From G965279355 sp965279355 (GTDB lineage Bacteria > Pseudomonadota > Alphaproteobacteria > CACIAM-22H2): a stretch of DNA of 64,000 nucleotides. The number at the start of each line of letters is the position of its first letter. Position 1 is the first letter of the stretch. The stretch is taken from positions 2,604,001 to 2,668,000 of the forward strand of contig OZ257155.1 of NCBI GenBank assembly GCA_965279355.1, in the 5' to 3' direction. The translations under genes were made by a program, and so were the position numbers. Below, piece by piece: positions 33,183 through 42,159 of this stretch. Below the pieces are notes generated by a model. It searched no databases and was not told the origin of the DNA. It worked only from the letters and a program-made list of their open reading frames with translations.

Positions 33183-34030
33183 GCTTCGAGACGATCCAGG
33201 ATTTCGCCGTCGGGAGAAAGACAGACCGTGACCAGCGGACCGCCGGAGCCGCATTTGCCATCGACGGTCAGCGTATGGGTGCCGACCTCGATCCCGTCTG
33301 TTGTCTGCGCGGCACCGCGCGCGAAGCCGCGCACGACCAGCTTGAAGCCTTCATAGGGTGCCGCAATGCGGCGCCAGTTCGCATGGCCCCACCACAACGC
33401 GTCGCCCTGCGCCGATAACGGCTGACTGGGATCGATGCCGGCATGCACGAATAGCAGGCCACGATCGTCAGTATGTGCCGCCCGCCGCAACGCGCTGATC
33501 AGCGCACGATGACCGGGCCTGGCGCCCATGCCCTGCCGCAGCGATTCCGTCCAGCGGCCGATTCCCATCGGCCCCTCGCGCATGGCCGAACGGCCACGCT
33601 CGGGATCGCCGCCGTAATCGCGGATCGTCGCGGACAGTCCCTGCTGCAGCATCCATTCCAGGACATCGCGGGGATTCACCGCGAACTGCAGCTGCAGCAG
33701 CTTCTGCCACATCTCCTCCTGGCTGCCGCGCAGATACACCACGTCGGAGGCGAACATACGCGGCCGCGAAATGATGGCGCGGCGAAAGTAGAGAAGCTCG
33801 TCGATGGTCGCGGCGACGTTGGGCCCGCCACCGAGATAATTTCCGAGATAGACCAGACGGTCTCCGGCCTCGAAGCGATCACTCAGCAATGTGTGAAGAC
33901 CAACCAGCCGATCGACCTGGCCGTGGATCGCGGACACCGCCCAGACGCGGGTCGCCCGGCGAATGATGGCGAATTTGTCATTCGCAGCGGTGGAGGCAGG
34001 TTTTTCCGCGACTCGACGGGCAGTTTGCAT
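33179..34030 (-). CDS. Metallophosphatase-fold (PPP) protein lacking metal ligands
   Basis: A 283-residue protein resembling PP2A-like Ser/Thr phosphatases in order but degenerate: GDxHG is AVSAIHGQ, GDxVDRG is GNYLGGG, GNHE is RGSQEE; only FVHAGIDPS (normally VHAGLDP) and a final GTHTLTVDGKCG remain. Most of the canonical metal ligands are thus changed, so catalysis is unlikely. The start at 34030 (MQTARRVAEK) is chosen; 34075 is a longer alternative. It is convergent with the degraded nuclease-fold gene, and downstream of carD. It may act as a binding protein or pseudophosphatase. Confidence 0.75.
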   Translation of the reverse strand: MQTARRVAEKPASTAANDKFAIIRRATRVWAVSAIHGQVDRLVGLHTLLSDRFEAGDRLVYLGNYLGGGPNVAATIDELLYFRRAIISRPRMFASDVVYLRGSQEEMWQKLLQLQFAVNPRDVLEWMLQQGLSATIRDYGGDPERGRSAMREGPMGIGRWTESLRQGMGARPGHRALISALRRAAHTDDRGLLFVHAGIDPSQPLSAQGDALWWGHANWRRIAAPYEGFKLVVRGFARGAAQTTDGIEVGTHTLTVDGKCGSGGPLVTVCLSPDGEILDRLEA

Positions 34031-34075
34031 GTCGGATCGCAGATATAGCGGTCCGGCGGCGTTTAGACACAACAA

Positions 34076-34121
34076 AAATAGGGCAAAAAGAAAACGGCGG
34101 GTGTCATAAACACCCGCCGTT
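34076..34121 (-). terminator. Terminator of carD
   Basis: A perfect 12-bp stem AACGGCGGGTGT / ACACCCGCCGTT with a 5-nt loop, followed on the minus strand by TTTCTTTTTG. It lies 26 bp after the carD stop. Confidence 0.9.
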
Positions 34122-34146
34122 CAAAAATTAACGACCGCAGACGCGA

Positions 34147-34692
34147 TCAGGCGGCCTTGAGCATGGCCTCCAGACGCTGTGCGGCAACATCTTCGGCGAT
34201 GCGCTCGACAGCGGCGAACTCGCGCGCCAGACGGTCGAGAGCGGCCTGATACATCTGGCGCTCGCTGAACGACTGGTCGGGCTGGCCCGCATTGCGATAG
34301 AGGTCGCGGACGACTTCCGCGATCGACCGCGGATCGCCCGAATTGATCTTTGCTTCGTATTCCTGGGCCCGGCGGCTCCACATCGTGCGCTTGATCCGCG
34401 AGCGGCCTTTCAGCGTCACGAGAGCCGTTCCCATCTCTTTCTTGGTGCACAGGCGGCGAAGGCCCGACGTCTTGGCCTTCATGACCGGCACGCGCAGCGT
34501 CATGCGGTCCTTGTCGAACTGGATGACCAGCAGACGAAGTTTCTGACCAACGATTTCCTGCGTCTCAATGCTGGCGATCTTGCCGACGCCATGGGTCGGA
34601 TAGACAACGTGATCGCCGGCGGAATAGCCGATGTCGTCGACTTCCTTCGCAACCTTCTTGATGCCGGTCTTGGTCTTGGTGGTCGTGGTCAT
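34147..34692 (-). CDS. carD: CarD-family transcriptional regulator (RNA polymerase-binding)
   Basis: CarD/CdnL proteins bind RNA polymerase beta and stabilise open complexes, notably at rRNA promoters. The 181-residue protein has an N-terminal RID with YSAGDHVVYPTHGVGKIASI and VIQFDKDRMTLRVP, and a helical C-terminal domain with ALVTLKGRSRIKRTMWSRRA and RDLYRNAGQPDQSFSERQMY. The tail ends in alanine-rich helices. It is in the conserved alphaproteobacterial block with fdxA, the S4 protein and the helicase. Confidence 0.96.
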   Translation of the reverse strand: MTTTTKTKTGIKKVAKEVDDIGYSAGDHVVYPTHGVGKIASIETQEIVGQKLRLLVIQFDKDRMTLRVPVMKAKTSGLRRLCTKKEMGTALVTLKGRSRIKRTMWSRRAQEYEAKINSGDPRSIAEVVRDLYRNAGQPDQSFSERQMYQAALDRLAREFAAVERIAEDVAAQRLEAMLKAA

Positions 34693-34898
34693 AATAATGT
34701 GGCCTTTCCTACCTACCGTGCGCCGACCGTCAGGGCCCCGCCCGACACAATCGTTCCCACGGCACGGCTGGCGGGCTTTGCCGGCAGTGCGGGTCGATCC
34801 ATCATGTCGCGGGCTAGGCTCGATACGGTCCCGGAAACTCGACGCCTAGGGTCCACTCGGGCATGTCAGTGAGCTACCCGATTAATGTTGTAAACGTA

Positions 34899-34956
34899 TC
34901 ACAATTTCGGATTATTTGCACCCCCTGACCTTGGGGTGATTATCCTAAAATTGTGA
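34899..34956. repeat. 58-bp inverted repeat between fdxA and carD
   Basis: Outer arms TCACAATTT / AAATTGTGA (9 bp), a GGAT/ATCC pair and inner CACCCC / GGGGTG make an extended hairpin. It starts 19 bp after the fdxA stop and about 200 bp before carD. It may be the fdxA 3' hairpin or a regulatory site; the outer arms resemble an operator half-site. The rest of the 282-bp gap shows nothing else clear. Confidence 0.6.
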
Positions 34957-34974
34957 CCAACAGCTTATAGCTGG

Positions 34975-35310
34975 CTATTTAGCAGCAGGTTTGGGACTAA
35001 AATGCTTCTCAAATTTATCTGGGATATCTTTCCAGGTGTCCGCATCGGTCGGGGCTTCCCCCTTTTTGGTAATATTCGGCCATTCCTCGGCATATTGGGT
35101 GTTCACGGACACCCATTTCTCGGCCCCCGGGTCGGTATCGGGCTTGATCGCGTCGGCCGGGCATTCCGGCTCGCAGACGCCGCAGTCGATGCATTCCGAG
35201 GGTTTGATGACGAGCATGGTCTCGCCCTCGTAGAAACAATCCACGGGGCACACTTCCACGCAGTCCATGTACTTGCACTTGATGCACGCTTCAGTGACGA
35301 CGTAAGTCAT
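34975..35310 (-). CDS. fdxA: Ferredoxin FdxA (3Fe-4S/4Fe-4S)
   Basis: An electron carrier with two clusters. The 111-residue protein has MTYVVTEACIKCKYMDCVEV (first cluster pattern C..C....C...CP) and CIDCGVCEPECPADAI (second cluster). The C-terminal extension with WPNITKKGEAPTDAD is typical of the alphaproteobacterial 7Fe FdxA. ATG 35310 is chosen over a longer frame to 35361. It is in the conserved block with carD, S4 and helicase. Confidence 0.96.
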   Translation of the reverse strand: MTYVVTEACIKCKYMDCVEVCPVDCFYEGETMLVIKPSECIDCGVCEPECPADAIKPDTDPGAEKWVSVNTQYAEEWPNITKKGEAPTDADTWKDIPDKFEKHFSPKPAAK

Positions 35311-35442
35311 CCTCGACACACTCCGACAACACGGGCCGACAGGAACTGGCGCCGGCAACACACTCGGGAAAACGGCGTCCGGTTAACACGCTGGTTTCTC
35401 AGGCGCAACCCTGCCTGATTTAGGGACAAACGGCGCGTTCTG

Positions 35443-35479
35443 AAAAGGAAACGCCGCTACCCTTCCCGGGCAACGGCGT
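35443..35479 (-). terminator. Terminator after the TerC-family gene
   Basis: On the minus strand ACGCCG pairs with CGGCGT around a 17-nt loop, followed by TTCCTTTT. It lies about 22 bp beyond the stop of the TerC-family gene. Confidence 0.55.
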
Positions 35480-35501
35480 CCCGATGCAAGTCTTCGCAGT
35501 A

Positions 35502-36473
35502 TTAAAGCGTCGATGCCCGATGCGCGGGAGCGCCGCGCATCCGCCGCACCACCCACGCCACCGCCTCGCCGCAGGCAATAGCGATGACCGCAGCCAGGAC
35601 CGGCTTCAGGCTCGTCAGTACCGAGAAAATCGCGGCCTGTTCGATATCGGCGCCCGGCTGGGCGACCGAATATCCAAAGGCGCTGGCGATGAAGGCGACG
35701 ATCATCGGCGCCCGCGCGATCAGGATGCGACTGGCCACCTGCAGCAGGACCGCACCGCCGGCCAACGCCGCCGCTCCCACCGCTTCGCCCGCCACGGTCG
35801 ACACCAGCGGTGCCGGCGGCGGTGCGACGATACGGCCGGAAACCACGATCAGGATGGCTCCCAACAGCGGGATCGCCTCATGCATCCAGTGCGCATTGGC
35901 ATCGATCCACGGCTGCAGCGCCGGATCGGTGATGATCACTTCGCCGCCGATATAGCCGATCAGCGCCGCACCGCCCGGGATGATGATCGGGAAGCGATTG
36001 ATCAGATTGATCAGCAGGCTGGCGCCGTAGACGACCAGCGGTATGCTGATCAGCAGACCGATCACCAGTAGCAGGATGTCGCCTTTCGCCGCCGCGGCGA
36101 CCGCGATGACGTTGTCGAGGCTCATCACCGCATCGGCGATCAGGATGATCTTGACCGCGCCCATGAGATTGGCGGCCGCGTCGACCTCGTTGTGGTCGTC
36201 CTGCGGCATCATCAGCTTGTAGCCGATCCAGAACAGCAGCAGGCCACCGGCGAGCTTCAGGAAAGGAATGCTCAGCAGATAGACGATGAAGATCGTAAAC
36301 ACCACCCGCAGCAGGACCGCAGCCCCGGCGCCGAGAATGATGCCCCATTTCTGCTGCTGCGGCGGTAGCGTACGGCAGGCCAGCGCGATCACCACCGCGT
36401 TGTCGCCGGATAGAATGATGTTGATGCCGATGATCTGGATTAATGCGAGCCAAAATGGCGCGTCGAGTTCCAC
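35502..36473 (-). CDS. TerC-family membrane protein (YjbE-like)
   Basis: A 323-residue multi-helix membrane protein with the TerC signature IQIIGINIILSGDNAVVIAL (Asp-Asn pair), a second metal-type motif ADAVMSLDNVIAVAAA, and about seven or eight helices. TerC/Alx proteins export Mn2+ or stabilise metal loading. Its position between fdxA and the S4 gene is an insertion relative to the usual helicase-S4-fdxA-carD order in alphaproteobacteria. The C-terminal 90 residues are extra hydrophobic sequence beyond the core. Confidence 0.9.
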   Translation of the reverse strand: MELDAPFWLALIQIIGINIILSGDNAVVIALACRTLPPQQQKWGIILGAGAAVLLRVVFTIFIVYLLSIPFLKLAGGLLLFWIGYKLMMPQDDHNEVDAAANLMGAVKIILIADAVMSLDNVIAVAAAAKGDILLLVIGLLISIPLVVYGASLLINLINRFPIIIPGGAALIGYIGGEVIITDPALQPWIDANAHWMHEAIPLLGAILIVVSGRIVAPPPAPLVSTVAGEAVGAAALAGGAVLLQVASRILIARAPMIVAFIASAFGYSVAQPGADIEQAAIFSVLTSLKPVLAAVIAIACGEAVAWVVRRMRGAPAHRASTL

Positions 36474-36493
36474 GGATTACCCTCCTCCTGGAA

Positions 36494-36892
36494 TTACTGG
36501 TCCTCCTCCTCCATCGGTCCGTCAACGCCCTCACGAAGACGGTCAATGGCCCGGCGGTCCGCTTTTGTAGGGCGGCCCTGACCGGGATCGCGTCGTAATG
36601 CCGGTGCCCTGGGTTCGGGTGGCTCCGGAGGCGCAAGATCCTCATAAAGGGAACGCGCTTCCGCCGGAGGCCCGCGCCGTCCAGCAAGCGACACGATTCG
36701 GACCACCCGAATATGCGGCCCCAGCGGAAAGGTCAATACATCCCCGGGCTTGACCGAATAATGCGCTTTATGCGTCACCTGACCGGAGACCCGCAGCCGC
36801 CCGTCGTCGCAGAATTTGGCGGCGCCGCTTCTCGATTTGAAGAACCGCGCGCACCACAGCCACTTGTCCAGTCGCTGGATTGTGTCGGTCAA
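36494..36892 (-). CDS. S4-domain RNA-binding protein (Hsp15-like)
   Basis: A 132-residue protein with an N-terminal S4 RNA-binding domain: RLDKWLWCARFFKSRSGAAK and VSGQVTHKAHYSVKPGDVLT, and a proline- and arginine-rich tail (PPEPPEPRAP, GQGRPTKADRRAIDRLREG). Hsp15-type proteins bind stalled 50S subunits carrying peptidyl-tRNA. It overlaps the helicase stop by 4 bp, so it is translated with it. Confidence 0.93.
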   Translation of the reverse strand: MTDTIQRLDKWLWCARFFKSRSGAAKFCDDGRLRVSGQVTHKAHYSVKPGDVLTFPLGPHIRVVRIVSLAGRRGPPAEARSLYEDLAPPEPPEPRAPALRRDPGQGRPTKADRRAIDRLREGVDGPMEEEDQ

Positions 36893-39408
36893 CGCACAAT
36901 GAGCCGTCCGAGGCTCGCAAACGGCGAATTTGCATCGCCTGAAACCGGCTTGCGGTCGGCCGGCCGATCCTGCCGCCCCGCCAGACGCGGCACGAACACC
37001 ATGCCGGGCATCGCCCGGTAACCGATTGCGGCCAGAAAAGCGGCGAGTTCCGCCGGCGCCACCCCGACCGCATCCGCCAGATCCGGCGTCGCAGCGAACG
37101 GGCCCAGCCGCGCCAGACCGCGCAACCGCGCCGTCAGACCTTCAAGGCGGTCGACCCGGGTGTAGATCGGTCCGACCGGCACATAGAGACAGGCGGCATA
37201 GAAGCTGGCCGGCAACCGCGCATCGCGGCGCGACACACCACGCTGCTGCGGAATCTGTTTCAGGACTGTGGCGGGGTCCTGATTGTGCGCGCAGGCCCAC
37301 AGCAAAGCACGGAGCTCGCGGGTCGCCGGATGTTTCAGCGCCGGCATGAAGATCGCCACCGTGCCGATATGAACGCCAAGCTCCGTCAGCGGGCCACGAT
37401 CCGTCTTGGCCAACGCCGCCACCTGTTGCGCAACCACCGCCCGCGGCACGCAGCCGAGTGCCGTGCTGAGTGTATAGGCGAGACCGCGACCGGCCCCGCT
37501 GAGTTGCGCCGCGCGCAGCCGGAACAGCGGCGCCAGCTCACGCTCGAGATGCGCGGTCAGCCATGCCTGCATACGGCGGCGCACCTCGTCGCGATGGCGC
37601 GGCTCCAGCAGATCCGTCGGCAGCGCTTCGACGCGCGGCGACAGCGGCTCGTCACCGGCGACCAGCTTGCCGACCGCATGGTTCTTCCAGCGGATCAGTC
37701 CGCGACCGTCGAGCGCGAAATCGGCATCCGGTGAGTCGATGAAACTGCGGACACGATCGTTGAGATCGCGGCGAAGCGCCTTGTTGGCGACCGCCAGCAA
37801 TCCGCGCGCGGCATCCCGTGTCTCGGCATCGGCAACGAAATTGAACCCTTCGAGCCGTCCCGCGAATTCACCCTCGATCAGCACATCGCCCTTCGCCGTG
37901 ACGGCGGCGGCGAGGTCGGTCTGATCGCGCCGGGCCCGCGCCAGCACCGACGCGCGGCGATCGACGAAGCGCTGGGTCAGACGCTCATGCAGCACATCGG
38001 ACAGGCGGTCCTCCACCTCGCGCGCGCGATCCTGCCAGTGCGCGGCATCGGCGAGCCAGGTCGGGCGATGCGAAACATAGGTCCAGGTGCGGATGCGCGC
38101 GAGACGCCCCAGCAGCGTGTCGATATCGCCGTCGACGGAGCTCAGCGTCGCCACCTGGCTGGCGATCCAGTCGGTCGGCAGTTTTCCGTCGCGGCGCAGA
38201 TGCTTGAAGATGCGGCCGACCAGATTCACATGCGCATCGCCGAGCGCCTTGCGGAAATCAGGGATCTGGCAGGTTTCCCACAGCAGCCGCACGCCATCGC
38301 GGCCGTTGGCCAGCGACAGGATGTCCGGATCGCCGGCCAGCGCCATTAGGGTCATGTGGTCGTCGGCGTTGCGGGTCCGCATCAGGAATGGTGCGGGCGG
38401 TTGCGCATCGAGGCTGCGAAGCAGCGCATGCGGCGCGTTGAAATCAAGATCGGCATTGCGCCATTGGAAGGTCTTCAGCGGCAGGAAGCGGTGTTCCTCG
38501 ATGGCCGTGACCGTCTCGGCATCCAGCGGGCCGATATCGCGGCCGCTGGCGCTGGTGGTCGTGCCGAAGGTGCCGTCGTTCATGTGCCGTCCGGCGCGGC
38601 CGGCGATCTGGCCAAGTTCGGCGGCCGACAGATGCCGCATGCCGCGCCCGTCGAACTTCGTCAGCTGCGCGAAGGCGACATGGTCGATATCCATGTTGAG
38701 GCCCATGCCGATCGCATCGGTGGCGACCAGATAATCGACCTCGCCCGCCTGATACATCGCGACCTGCGCGTTGCGGGTGCGCGGGCTGAGCGCCCCGAAC
38801 ACCACCGCGGCACCGCCGCGCTGCCGCCGCACCAGCTCGGCCATGCCGTAAACTTCGGCCGCGGAGAATGCGACGGCGCAGGAGCGCCGGGGTAGGCGGG
38901 TGATCTTCTTGGGTCCGGTGTAGGTGAGTGTCGAAAAACGCGGCCGGACCACAAATTCGACACCCGGGACCAGCGCGCGGATGAGACGCTTGGCCGTCTC
39001 GGCCCCCAGCAGCATCGTCTCGGCATAGCCACGGGCATGCAGCAGGCGGTCGGTGAAGACATGGCCGCGCTCGCGGTCGGCGCACATCTGGATTTCATCG
39101 ATGGCGAGGAAGGCCACCTCGCGATCCAGCGGCATCGCCTCGACGGTGCAGACGAACCAGCGCGGGTTGCGCGGCAGGATACGTTCTTCGCCGGTGATCA
39201 GGGCCACGCTCTCGCGACCCTTGAGGCGGACGATCTTGTCGTAGTTCTCGCGCGCCAGCAGGCGCAGCGGAAAGCCGATCATGCCGCTGCGGTGCCCGAG
39301 CATGCGCTCGAGCGCGAGATGTGTCTTCCCGGTGTTAGTGGGGCCCAGAACCGCGATGACCCGCGACTTATCGTCGGCAGGCCGCATCGACTCGGTGTCC
39401 AGAGTCAT
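36889..39408 (-). CDS. SUV3-like DExH RNA helicase
   Basis: An 839-residue superfamily 2 helicase, relative of mitochondrial SUV3, with Walker A GPTNTGKT (22-29), DEIQM (motif II variant), a helicase C-domain with VFGALSPRTR and AIGMGLNMDIDHVAF, and the Arg finger in QIAGRAGRHM. A long C-terminal part (about 390-839) carries helical domains of unknown use. It probably works in RNA processing or degradation. It is followed by the S4 gene with ATGA overlap, supporting shared RNA work. Confidence 0.95.
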   Translation of the reverse strand: MTLDTESMRPADDKSRVIAVLGPTNTGKTHLALERMLGHRSGMIGFPLRLLARENYDKIVRLKGRESVALITGEERILPRNPRWFVCTVEAMPLDREVAFLAIDEIQMCADRERGHVFTDRLLHARGYAETMLLGAETAKRLIRALVPGVEFVVRPRFSTLTYTGPKKITRLPRRSCAVAFSAAEVYGMAELVRRQRGGAAVVFGALSPRTRNAQVAMYQAGEVDYLVATDAIGMGLNMDIDHVAFAQLTKFDGRGMRHLSAAELGQIAGRAGRHMNDGTFGTTTSASGRDIGPLDAETVTAIEEHRFLPLKTFQWRNADLDFNAPHALLRSLDAQPPAPFLMRTRNADDHMTLMALAGDPDILSLANGRDGVRLLWETCQIPDFRKALGDAHVNLVGRIFKHLRRDGKLPTDWIASQVATLSSVDGDIDTLLGRLARIRTWTYVSHRPTWLADAAHWQDRAREVEDRLSDVLHERLTQRFVDRRASVLARARRDQTDLAAAVTAKGDVLIEGEFAGRLEGFNFVADAETRDAARGLLAVANKALRRDLNDRVRSFIDSPDADFALDGRGLIRWKNHAVGKLVAGDEPLSPRVEALPTDLLEPRHRDEVRRRMQAWLTAHLERELAPLFRLRAAQLSGAGRGLAYTLSTALGCVPRAVVAQQVAALAKTDRGPLTELGVHIGTVAIFMPALKHPATRELRALLWACAHNQDPATVLKQIPQQRGVSRRDARLPASFYAACLYVPVGPIYTRVDRLEGLTARLRGLARLGPFAATPDLADAVGVAPAELAAFLAAIGYRAMPGMVFVPRLAGRQDRPADRKPVSGDANSPFASLGRLIVR

Positions 39409-39538
39409 GGTCTAAACAATCGGGTCTTTCGCCCCGCGATGCAATACCTCGCCTGCATTCAGGTTGAGCGGCCGGGAGTGGGATGGTACCCAATGCGACC
39501 GGTTATCCCCGTGCTAGCAGTTTAGGGCAGCTTTGCGC

Positions 39539-40189
39539 ATGATTGAGGACGTCTCCGTCCACGAGATTTTCCCGACCCCGATCTGGTCGGTCGATCTCAA
39601 GCCCGATTATGCCGCCGCCCTCAATGAGCGGCTGCTGCAGGAGATCGAAGCATTGATCTCGCCCCGGCCCACCCTGCCGCCGGGCGCCAACTGGCAGACC
39701 GATCCGACCCTGCATCGCCTGCCGCAGTTCGCGGAACTGGTGGAGATCGTCGAGAAGGCGAGCAAGGGCGCCGCCGAGTTCCTGAAGCTGCGCGCGCGCG
39801 ATCTCGAAGTCACGGGATGCTGGGCCAACATCAACCCGCCAGGCGGGCGCAATTCGTCGCACACCCATCCGAATAATTTTCTCTCCGGGGTCTATTACGT
39901 CGCAACGCCGGCCTCCGAAGGCCGCATCGTGTTCGAGGATCCGCGCCCGCAGGCCTATGTGATGATGCCGCCGGTGGCCGAGTTCACCCGGCACAACGGC
40001 AACAACATCGTCTTCGACGTGAAGCCGGGCCGGCTGGTCCTGTTCCCCGCCTGGCTCACCCATTCCGTGCCGGTGAACGCGAGCGAGCACGAGCGGGTCA
40101 GCATCGCCTTCAACCTGATGTTCAGGAATTACGTGGCCGAGGCGAGCCCCGCCCTGTGGCGCGGCCGGGTGCGGGTCAACCCCGTTTGA
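39539..40189 (+). CDS. TIGR02466-family putative 2-oxoglutarate/Fe(II) oxygenase
   Basis: A 216-residue protein (from ATG 39539; a TTG two codons upstream is possible) with HEIFPTPIWSVDL, NPPGGRNSSHTHPNNFLSGV (H-x-H iron ligand pattern), GRIVFEDPRP and a distal His in PAWLTHSVPVN, the 2-oxoglutarate oxygenase core. The R in HERVSIAFNL could bind 2-oxoglutarate. TIGR02466 members are often called 'hypothetical'; the substrate is unknown. It is divergent from the helicase. Confidence 0.88.
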   Translation: MIEDVSVHEIFPTPIWSVDLKPDYAAALNERLLQEIEALISPRPTLPPGANWQTDPTLHRLPQFAELVEIVEKASKGAAEFLKLRARDLEVTGCWANINPPGGRNSSHTHPNNFLSGVYYVATPASEGRIVFEDPRPQAYVMMPPVAEFTRHNGNNIVFDVKPGRLVLFPAWLTHSVPVNASEHERVSIAFNLMFRNYVAEASPALWRGRVRVNPV

Positions 40190-40274
40190 GATGCCCCTTG
40201 CGACCTCACCCCATGCTCCCTAAATCCGGGGCACGACCTGCCTTTCAAGCCAGACCAGTCGGAAGAATAAAGAC

Positions 40275-42155
40275 ATGAGCGATACCCAAACCGGCGCCAG
40301 CGAGAAGCTGAGCTTCCAGGCCGAAGTCGGCCGCCTCCTCGATATCGTCGCGCACTCCCTCTACAGCGACCGCCGCGTCTTCCTGCGCGAGCTGATCTCG
40401 AACGCTTCGGACGCCTGCGACCGGCTGCGCTACGAAGCCCTCACCAAGCCCGAACTCGTCCCGCCCGATACGACCTATCGCATCGAGATCCTGCTGGATG
40501 CCAAGGCACGCACCCTGACCCTGGCCGATAACGGCATCGGCATGAGCCGCACCGAGCTGGTCGAGAATCTCGGCACGATTGCCCGCTCCGGCACCTCGGC
40601 CTTCGTCAAGAACCTGTCGGGCGACGCCAAGAAAGACGTCTCGCTGATCGGACAGTTCGGCGTCGGCTTCTATTCGGCATTCATGGTCGCCGATCAGGTC
40701 ACGGTCGAAACACGGCGGGCCGGCGAAGATCAGGCATGGCGCTGGACCTCGGACGGCAAGGGCGAGTTCACCATCGAGGCGATCGAGCGCGCGGCGCCGG
40801 GCACCAAAGTCGTCCTGCATATGCGGGACGACGCTGACGAGTTCCTCGATCCCGAGCGGCTGAAGCAGGTCGTCCGCCAGTATTCCGACCACATCGCGCT
40901 GCCAATCCTGCTGGGCGGCGCGAACGGCGAGACGCTCAATCAGGGCTCCGCCTTGTGGATGCGCTCCAAAAGCGAAGTGACGCCGGAGCAGTACAAGGAG
41001 TTCTATCACCACGTCAGCCATGGGATGGATGAGCCGTTTCTCACCATGCACTGGCGCGCCGAAGGCAAGATCGAATACGCGGGACTGCTGTTCGTCCCGA
41101 CGATGCCCCCGCTCGACCTCTACAACGCCGACCGCAAGCATGGCGTGAAGCTCTATGTCCGACGCGTGTTCATCACCGACGGACAGAAAGAACTGCTGCC
41201 GGGCTATCTGCGCTTCATGCGCGGCGTCATCGATTCCGAGGATCTGCCGCTCAACATCAGCCGCGAGATGCTGCAGAACAATCCGGTTCTGACGCTCATC
41301 CGCAACGGTGTGGTCAATCGCGTGCTGGGCGATCTCGACAAGAAGGCCAAGGAATCACCCGAGGACTACGCGAAATTCTGGGAAATCTTCGGCGGCGTGC
41401 TGAAGGAGGGCCTCTACGAGGACCGGCAGAACATCGACAAGGTGTTCAACCTGGTCCGAATGAAGACGACGCACGGGCCCGGCCTGCACACGCTGGTCGA
41501 CTATGTCGGCCGCATGAAGCCGGGCCAGGACACCATCTTCTACATCGCCGGCGAGAACGCGGACTCCATCGCCGCCAGCCCGCAGCTCGAAGGCTACAGG
41601 AAGCGCGGCGTCGAAGTGCTGCTGCTCACCGATCCCGTCGACGAGTTCTGGGTCGCGCAGGTCGACGCGTTCCAGGGCAAGAAGTTCCGCTCCGTCACGC
41701 GCGGCGCCGCCGACCTGTCCAAGATCGAGACCACCGACGAAGAAAAGAAGAAAAGCGACGAAAAGAAAGACGATACGCCGGACCTGGCACCGCTGCTGGC
41801 GATGTTCCGCCTGGCGCTGCAGGATACGGTGAAGGACGTGCGCCTCTCGGAGCGCCTGACCGACAGTCCGGTCTGCCTCGTCGCCGACGATACCGATCTC
41901 GATATCCATCTCGAGCGCATGCTGCGCCAGCACAAGCAGCTCAATCAGGCCTCAAAGCGCATCCTGGAGATCAATCCTGATCATGCGCTGATCCGTCAGC
42001 TCGGCGCCTCGCTCGGCAAGGACGGCGACACTGATCGTGTCAACGAAACCGCGCATCTGCTGCTGGATCAGGCCCGTCTGCTGGAAGGCGAGCCGCTGCC
42101 GGATGTCGCCGGATTTGCGAAGCGGATGACGGCGGCGCTGGCGCGCGGCCTCTGA
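40275..42155 (+). CDS. htpG: Molecular chaperone HtpG (Hsp90)
   Basis: The bacterial Hsp90 that remodels client proteins with ATP. The 626-residue protein has the N-domain motifs RELISNASDACDRLRY, LADNGIGMSRTEL and GQFGVGFYSAFM, the middle-domain segment LPLNISREMLQNN, and a C-terminal dimer domain. It has its own promoter region (about 85 bp). A lysine/aspartate-rich linker (EEKKKSDEKKDDTPD) lies between middle and C domains. Confidence 0.98.
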   Translation: MSDTQTGASEKLSFQAEVGRLLDIVAHSLYSDRRVFLRELISNASDACDRLRYEALTKPELVPPDTTYRIEILLDAKARTLTLADNGIGMSRTELVENLGTIARSGTSAFVKNLSGDAKKDVSLIGQFGVGFYSAFMVADQVTVETRRAGEDQAWRWTSDGKGEFTIEAIERAAPGTKVVLHMRDDADEFLDPERLKQVVRQYSDHIALPILLGGANGETLNQGSALWMRSKSEVTPEQYKEFYHHVSHGMDEPFLTMHWRAEGKIEYAGLLFVPTMPPLDLYNADRKHGVKLYVRRVFITDGQKELLPGYLRFMRGVIDSEDLPLNISREMLQNNPVLTLIRNGVVNRVLGDLDKKAKESPEDYAKFWEIFGGVLKEGLYEDRQNIDKVFNLVRMKTTHGPGLHTLVDYVGRMKPGQDTIFYIAGENADSIAASPQLEGYRKRGVEVLLLTDPVDEFWVAQVDAFQGKKFRSVTRGAADLSKIETTDEEKKKSDEKKDDTPDLAPLLAMFRLALQDTVKDVRLSERLTDSPVCLVADDTDLDIHLERMLRQHKQLNQASKRILEINPDHALIRQLGASLGKDGDTDRVNETAHLLLDQARLLEGEPLPDVAGFAKRMTAALARGL

Positions 42156-42159
42156 CGAT

